This document shows, piece after piece, positions 59,678 through 64,000 of a DNA stretch of 64,000 bases. Source of the stretch: Proteus sp. FME41 (GTDB lineage Bacteria > Pseudomonadota > Gammaproteobacteria > Enterobacterales > Enterobacteriaceae). Each line of letters begins with the position of its first letter. The first letter of the stretch is position 1. Where the stretch lies: assembly GCF_014897315.1 (NCBI RefSeq), contig NZ_JABUYL010000010.1, positions 104,181 to 168,180 of the forward strand, read 5' to 3'. The position numbers and the translations under genes are program-made. The notes beneath the pieces are model-generated. The model made no database searches. It had not been told where the DNA came from and saw only the letters and a program-made list of their open reading frames with translations.

Positions 59678-60724
59678 ATGTATAAAGGGTGTTTAAAAAC
59701 CCTGTGCATTGCGTTACTGGGGGCTTCAGCCCTCAGTATTTCCTTCAATGTACAGGCAGAAAGAGTTATTCAATATTATCAAAACCAATCCATTACTGTT
59801 CCTGATTCACCAGAAAGGGTCGCCACCAGTTGGAATGCTCAGAATGCGATCCTTGCCATGCTTGGGGCTGGAGATAAAATTGTTTCTACAACAGATTTAG
59901 TTAAAACCATTCCTTTTTTTACTGAAATTGTTCCTGCAATAAAAACAGCCTCAATTTCCAGTAAAGGAAATAATGATACACTTAATATTGAAACGCTCAT
60001 TGTTAGCCAACCTCAGCTTTTTTTTGCAACAGGAAAACTGTCTGACTCACAAGAAGCCGCTTTAAAAAATGCAGGGATCAGGGTTGCACTATTAAAATCA
60101 GGTTCAATTGATGCATTATTAGAAAGAACCCTAATTACAGGCGAAATTTTAGGTTCTCAGAGTTATCAGCTAGCAAACGACTATGTAATCTATTTTCAAC
60201 GTAATAAAGCCTTAGTCAATAATGCAGTGCATGAGATACGCCAACAATCCCCGGTGAAGGTCTATCATGCCTTTGGTTCACCATTAAGAACCTCAGGTGC
60301 ACCGTCTCTTAACCATGATTGGATAACACTCGCAGGAGGTATCAACGTTGCAGAGCATTGGTTTGATAATGTCCCTAGTCGAGCTGGTGATATTTCTTTA
60401 GAACAAGTGATTCATGCTGATCCTGATGTGATTGTCACTATGTATGCAAGAGACACTGAAATCATTAAAAACGCACCAGAATGGCAATCCATTACAGCTG
60501 TACGTGAAGGTCGAGTTTATACAAATCCTAAAGGACTATTTTGGTGGTGTCGCGAAACCACAGAAGAAGCACTGCAATTTTTATGGCTGGCGACTCTTTT
60601 ATACCCGGAACAAACTCAGCATATTGATATTGCTAAAGAGACACAGAGATTCTACCAAATATTTTTTAATATCACGCTCACTACTCAACAACTCGAAGAG
60701 ATCCTTACGCCATACCAAGATTAA
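59678..60724 (+). CDS. Periplasmic metal/siderophore-binding protein (FecB/BtuF fold)
   Basis: A 348-residue exported solute-binding protein with signal peptide (cleavage near FNVQAERVI) and the class III binding-protein pattern: PERVATSWNAQNAILAMLGAG at the start, a domain-linking helix, and DPDVIVTMYARDTE, GLFWWCRETTEEALQFLWLA in the second lobe. It lies 12 bases after the receptor and is co-transcribed. No permease or ATPase gene follows, so an unlinked ABC importer must complete the route. Substrate: iron siderophore, corrinoid or another metal complex. Confidence 0.82.
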   Translation: MYKGCLKTLCIALLGASALSISFNVQAERVIQYYQNQSITVPDSPERVATSWNAQNAILAMLGAGDKIVSTTDLVKTIPFFTEIVPAIKTASISSKGNNDTLNIETLIVSQPQLFFATGKLSDSQEAALKNAGIRVALLKSGSIDALLERTLITGEILGSQSYQLANDYVIYFQRNKALVNNAVHEIRQQSPVKVYHAFGSPLRTSGAPSLNHDWITLAGGINVAEHWFDNVPSRAGDISLEQVIHADPDVIVTMYARDTEIIKNAPEWQSITAVREGRVYTNPKGLFWWCRETTEEALQFLWLATLLYPEQTQHIDIAKETQRFYQIFFNITLTTQQLEEILTPYQD

Positions 60725-60731
60725 CCCAAGC

Positions 60732-60760
60732 TGCCTCTTCATAACGTTACTGAAGAGGCA
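60732..60760 (+). terminator. Hairpin after the receptor operon
   Basis: TGCCTCTTCA / TGAAGAGGCA, a perfect ten-base stem with nine-base loop, eight bases past the stop. No T run follows, so it is more likely an mRNA-stabilising end or processed site than an intrinsic terminator. Confidence 0.5.
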
Positions 60761-61158
60761 AACAACCTACATCAAGCTTTAACCTTACTTGTATTTATAG
60801 ATAGATACTCATTTAATGATAAATACGTAAAGTTTGATTTAATACCCCATTTAAGTAAAGTCGTCACTTTTAGGCTTTATTGGATTAATACTTATTTTTT
60901 TTAATTTATTAGTATAAAACACAGACAATGGGTGATGAATAGCTTCAAAAATGTTATCAAATGATGAAATCATGATAGGGAGTATAGGGAATACTTTTAT
61001 GAAAAATTTATTCTAATTGGTATATATCTCCTGTTATTTTTTACATAGTAATAAATACGAGAATATATTTCTCTCCTCCCATAAATGATAGAAATTTTGT
61101 AATACAATTATTCTCTCTCTTATAAAAATGAAAATTTTCCATTCTACAAAAACGTAAA
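60761..61158. other. AT-rich intergenic stretch, nothing recognised
   Basis: About 400 bases between the receptor operon and the terminator of the MrpJ-like gene. No gene or repeat was identified. Confidence 0.4.
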
Positions 61159-61178
61159 ATGCCCTAATAAGGGCATTG
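61159..61178 (-). terminator. Terminator of the MrpJ-like gene
   Basis: AATGCCC (61159-61165) / GGGCATT around CTAATAA-like bases. On the minus strand a TTTTACGTTTTT tail follows. Confidence 0.6.
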
Positions 61179-61316
61179 GTTTCATAATAGAGGCTTTATT
61201 TCACACGTTAAGAAAATTCTTATTATTTACTAATCAATAAAAACACCTGAATATAAGAATTATCCTACTCATTTTAGTTATTCTAAAATGCGTTATCTTC
61301 TAATTTGAAAATATTA

Positions 61317-61595
61317 TTAGAAAATAGAAAGAGCCTTACTATCGAAATGAGCTGGAATATGTTGTTCATTACGCTCAACTTCTTGTGTTAAACCCCCTGT
61401 AACTTCTTCAAAGAAGCTACCGATATTAACACCTAGTACTTCAAGCACTCTAACTAAGCAATCAATATCAATACGGTTTACACCACGTTCATAACGAAAT
61501 AATTGTTGTTCACTAATATCAATCTCTTTTGCTAACTGGAATACAGTATAACCTTGAGATTTTCTTAATGACTTAATTTTTTTATCCAACTGCAT
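61317..61595 (-). CDS. MrpJ-like XRE-family transcriptional regulator
   Basis: A 92-residue helix-turn-helix protein. The XRE domain (about 4-60) has LRKSQGYTVFQLAKEIDISEQ followed by QLFRYERGVNRIDIDCLV, close to the SQQQxSRYERG motif of the Proteus MrpJ family, which switches between fimbriae and motility. Those paralogues usually end fimbrial operons; this one stands alone. It has its own terminator. It may be an orphan member of that network; the exact targets are unknown. Confidence 0.75.
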   Translation of the reverse strand: MQLDKKIKSLRKSQGYTVFQLAKEIDISEQQLFRYERGVNRIDIDCLVRVLEVLGVNIGSFFEEVTGGLTQEVERNEQHIPAHFDSKALSIF

Positions 61596-62073
61596 AAGCG
61601 ACTGGATACTTGCTACTCATAATATGTTCTCGCTTTTCACTTTGATTGATATCTAATTTTATAATAGTGTGTACCTTTGCAATAATATATAAAATCATAT
61701 ATTACTGAGGACACCTTTTTTGTTTTAATAAAATATTATTTTTAGTAGATAAGAAATATTACAATTCATAACATGACTTATCATATGTAAATAATATACT
61801 ACGCATTTAAACACTTTCAACTAGTCAAAAAATGACAATAACAACTCTACGACTTACTCACACTAGTAAAAAATACCTAGGATATCAGTATAAAACATTT
61901 GTTTTCATATGGTTATAACGAATTAATTATAAAATTTCACTTTTTTTTTCTTAAACTTTACTCATTAATCAGAATAATAAACCAGTACAAGCTTAATTTA
62001 AAGTGTGATACTTTGAATTGTTTAAAAATAAATCAACTTATATCAGTCTAATTTATTTAAAATAATAAATTAA

Positions 62074-62097
62074 CCTCATAATGAGGGGCATTTTCTT
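62074..62097 (+). terminator. Terminator-like hairpin in the AT-rich region
   Basis: CCTCATAATGAGG, five-base stem with three-base loop, then GGCATTTTCTT. Weak; the transcript it would end is not known. Confidence 0.35.
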
Positions 62098-63407
62098 ATT
62101 TTTCTAAAATAGCTTAAGCAATATCAATGAAATCTGATGAATCAATAAGGTAAGAATAAAAACAGATATAAATCAATAGGTTACATTTGTTGCAATAAAA
62201 TATAGATTCAGATCACTCTTTAAACATTTGTTAATTAATTTATATAAGCATAAACCCTTAGCTTTTCAGTTAACTATATTTAGAACTCATATAATATTTA
62301 TTATCATAATATAAATAAACAATCCCTTTAGTTACTCATTTTTTTTGAATTTTTATTAATTTAAAATTATCTTATTTCTTGGCTAAATTAAAAAATTTAT
62401 TTACTTCATAATATAAATATGAATAAAAACACTAAGATTAGCATCATTATCAAATACTTAGTTGTCAGTTGATTTTATTATAATAAAAATGAGTATTTTG
62501 ATAGTAACACTCTCTTGTTTTTTCCTTTTCACTCAAATACGCACATTTCATTATTACTGAGAGGCGTTTTTTATTGTAGCATAAGTGGAATTTCAAATGG
62601 ATTAAACTGTTAAATCACACTTTTAATATGATCTAATTTTGTTAAATAAAACGGAAAGAACTCTTTTTACGTCCTACGTAATTATACTCATTCCATATAA
62701 GAGTTATTCTTAGGGGAAAATAAACATTAATATTTTTATATAATTTATATTCTTGCTAAATGCACAATTTTCTCCATTTTTAGAGAAAAATGAAATTAAC
62801 CACTTCAGGATAAATCAATTATTGATGAAACAAGCATTTATTGCTTTATATCATTTAATATTTAGTTCATTATTATTTGAATATTGATAAATATCAATTT
62901 TTTATTTTAATTCTTTTAAAATCAATATATTAAATCATTATATTTATCTTATTCTATTTGTATAAGACACAAAAAAAACCATAAATTATCATTATATTTA
63001 ATCATTTAATTTCAGCATGTTAGTAAATAAAAAATAAAAATTAAGAAAGATTAACTATAAAATGCCCTTCCCCTTCTTTAAACCTTTGCATTTTGCGTCA
63101 AAAACACATAACGAGTATTTTTACAGCTCCCCAAAAAAATGTTCTAAGTCACTCATTTTATGAGAGTTATTGCTCACTAAGGCCTGTATATCATTTAGAA
63201 TAAAACATTTAAGGTTATTTAATTTTATTAATAAACCGAAATTGCCTATAAACACTCAAAAAAGGAGTAGATCTTTCTTCGGGAATTCGAGGCATTTTTT
63301 TAATATTTTCCAACCACTAAGGCGCTGGTTTGTTTAAAAAGATCACCATTTCAATGATAAAAATATGACAAAGTGTAAGAAAACGTAGCAAGGCTTTAGC
63401 CTGTTTT

Positions 63408-63563
63408 ATGTTTATAAGTAACTCATATTTTAATAAATTAAAGCGATTTATTGTGAGGCAATTATCAAGAAGAGCTGCACTAACGTTGGCCTGTGCATTT
63501 GAATGGATTAGGAAAGGTAAAGACAGAATAGTGCCGTGGAAAGGCTTACATGCCAACACATGA
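63408..63563 (+). CDS. Candidate small basic protein
   Basis: A 51-codon frame, MFISNSYFNKLKRFIVRQLS then RRAALTLACAFEWIRKGKDR and IVPWKGLHANT. The reading is basic and contains a hydrophobic helix bounded by Arg/Lys (RRAALTLACAFEWIRKGK), protein-like for this AT-rich setting. No good ribosome site stands before the ATG and I know no homologue. It could be a remnant of a larger gene. Confidence 0.3.
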   Translation: MFISNSYFNKLKRFIVRQLSRRAALTLACAFEWIRKGKDRIVPWKGLHANT

Positions 63564-63733
63564 GAGTAAAATACAATAAGGCAATAAACTTAAAAGTAAA
63601 ACAGAAGTCAATCAGCATCATGAATAACTAAAATAACAATGACAAACGAAATAAAAACTAAAACAGTATCACTGATTAATAAGATATTAAGGGGGATAAT
63701 TAAGATGTTTATAATGAAGAGGGATTACAAAAG

Positions 63734-63809
63734 TGGTGGGCGGTATTGGGCTCGAACCAACGACCTCCTCCTTGTAAGGGAGATGCTCTACCAACTGAGC
63801 TAACCGCCC
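63734..63809 (-). tRNA. tRNA-Val (anticodon UAC)
   Basis: The minus strand starts GGGCGGTTAGCTCAGTTGG, with anticodon loop CTTACAA (TAC) between CTCC-type stem arms, T arm GGTTCGAGCC, and encoded CCA. It corresponds to the valU/X/Y type of E. coli, which is also clustered with tRNA-Lys. Confidence 0.97.
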
Positions 63810-63823
63810 GCTTGATTATTAAA

Positions 63824-63899
63824 TGGTGGGTCGTGGGCGATTCGAACGCCCGACCAATTGATTAAAAGTCAACTGCTCTACCGACTGAGCTAACGACCC
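63824..63899 (-). tRNA. tRNA-Lys (anticodon UUU)
   Basis: The minus strand starts GGGTCGTTAGCTCAGTCGGT, with anticodon loop CTTTTAA (TTT), T arm GCGTTCGAATCGC and encoded CCA. It is 14 bases from tRNA-Val and part of the same transcript. Confidence 0.97.
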
Positions 63900-63947
63900 A
63901 TTTAATAATTTTGCGTAAATCTATGAATCTTTAAGCAGTGTTGTGAA

Positions 63948-64000
63948 TGGTGGGTCGTGGGCGATTCGAACGCCCGACCAATTGATTAAAAGTCAACTGC
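63948..64000 (-). tRNA. tRNA-Lys (anticodon UUU), cut by the window end
   Basis: The 53 visible bases, from the encoded CCA back through the T arm and the TTT anticodon loop, are identical to the preceding tRNA-Lys. The 5' part lies outside. Confidence 0.93.

Larger units (their letters stand above)
61596..63733. other. 2.1-kb AT-rich non-coding region
   Basis: No frame over 60 codons that looks real (63317-63559 on the minus strand is rejected). It holds one candidate 51-codon frame and a few hairpins: CCTCA/TGAGG at 62074-62086 with GGCATTTTCTT after it, and a weak ACGC/GCGT-bounded structure near 62530-62575 with a T run. The composition fits an H-NS-type silenced or decayed insertion site before the tRNA cluster. 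Confidence 0.5.

Noticed and set aside
63317..63559. 80-codon minus-strand frame in the AT-rich region
   Set aside because: It overlaps the more protein-like plus-strand frame (63408-63563), has no ribosome site and an unlikely composition; probably chance.

Overview
The window is chromosomal DNA of a low-GC enterobacterium, most likely Proteus (P. mirabilis or a close relative). The backbone runs alaA-yfbR-yfbS-yfbT-yfbU-yfbV-ackA-pta, yfcD-yfcG-yfcH-ubiX-purF-cvpA-dedD-folC-accD-dedA-truA-usg-pdxB, fabB-mnmC-yfcL-epmC-yfcA-aroC-prmB-smrB-sixA-fadJ-fadI-yfcZ-fadL-mlaA-tRNA-Arg(CCU), which is the E. coli order around 50-53 min. The AT-rich intergenic DNA, a MrpJ-type regulator and a phsABC thiosulfate reductase operon point to Proteus. 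The assignment is by recognition of protein sequences; no database search was run.

Backbone roles: central and overflow metabolism (alaA, ackA-pta), nucleotide and cofactor synthesis (yfbR, purF, folC, pdxB, ubiX, aroC), fatty-acid synthesis and degradation (accD, fabB, fadIJ, fadL), RNA and protein modification (truA, mnmC, prmB, epmC), and envelope upkeep (dedA, dedD, mlaA). Classical operators are readable: a PurR box before cvpA-purF, a perfect FabR palindrome before fabB, and FadR-like boxes before fadI and fadL.

Accessory inserts between backbone blocks: an orphan AT-rich protein (2.1-2.6 kb); a Hok/Sok-type toxin-antitoxin locus with a second, toxin-less copy of the antitoxin promoter region (10.4-10.9 kb); a Bsr-type lipoprotein amino-acid racemase; a solitary CRISPR-repeat-like sequence (12.4 kb); an ascorbate-type PTS with a divergent LacI regulator and twin operators (12.5-15.8 kb); two AraC-regulator/transporter divergent pairs (28.2-30.1 and 51.1-52.7 kb), each with 21-bp-spaced repeats between the genes; an acetyltransferase and a lipoprotein (34.2-35.7 kb); an NTF2-fold/P-loop kinase fusion and a lipoprotein phosphatase (48.9-50.7 kb); phsABC (53.6-57.2 kb); a TonB receptor with a binding protein (57.5-60.7 kb); and an orphan MrpJ-like regulator (61.3-61.6 kb). 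A 2.1-kb AT-rich stretch follows, then a tRNA-Val/tRNA-Lys cluster that runs off the window end.

The most unusual structure is the leader of the fusion gene at 48927-49823. On the minus strand it contains a 15-codon peptide ending in Ile-Ile-Ile-Thr-Ile-Thr, mutually exclusive hairpins typical of a transcription attenuator, and a second hairpin that hides the gene's Shine-Dalgarno sequence. Nothing of this kind is expected for such a gene, so it is the best candidate here for an undescribed regulatory system.
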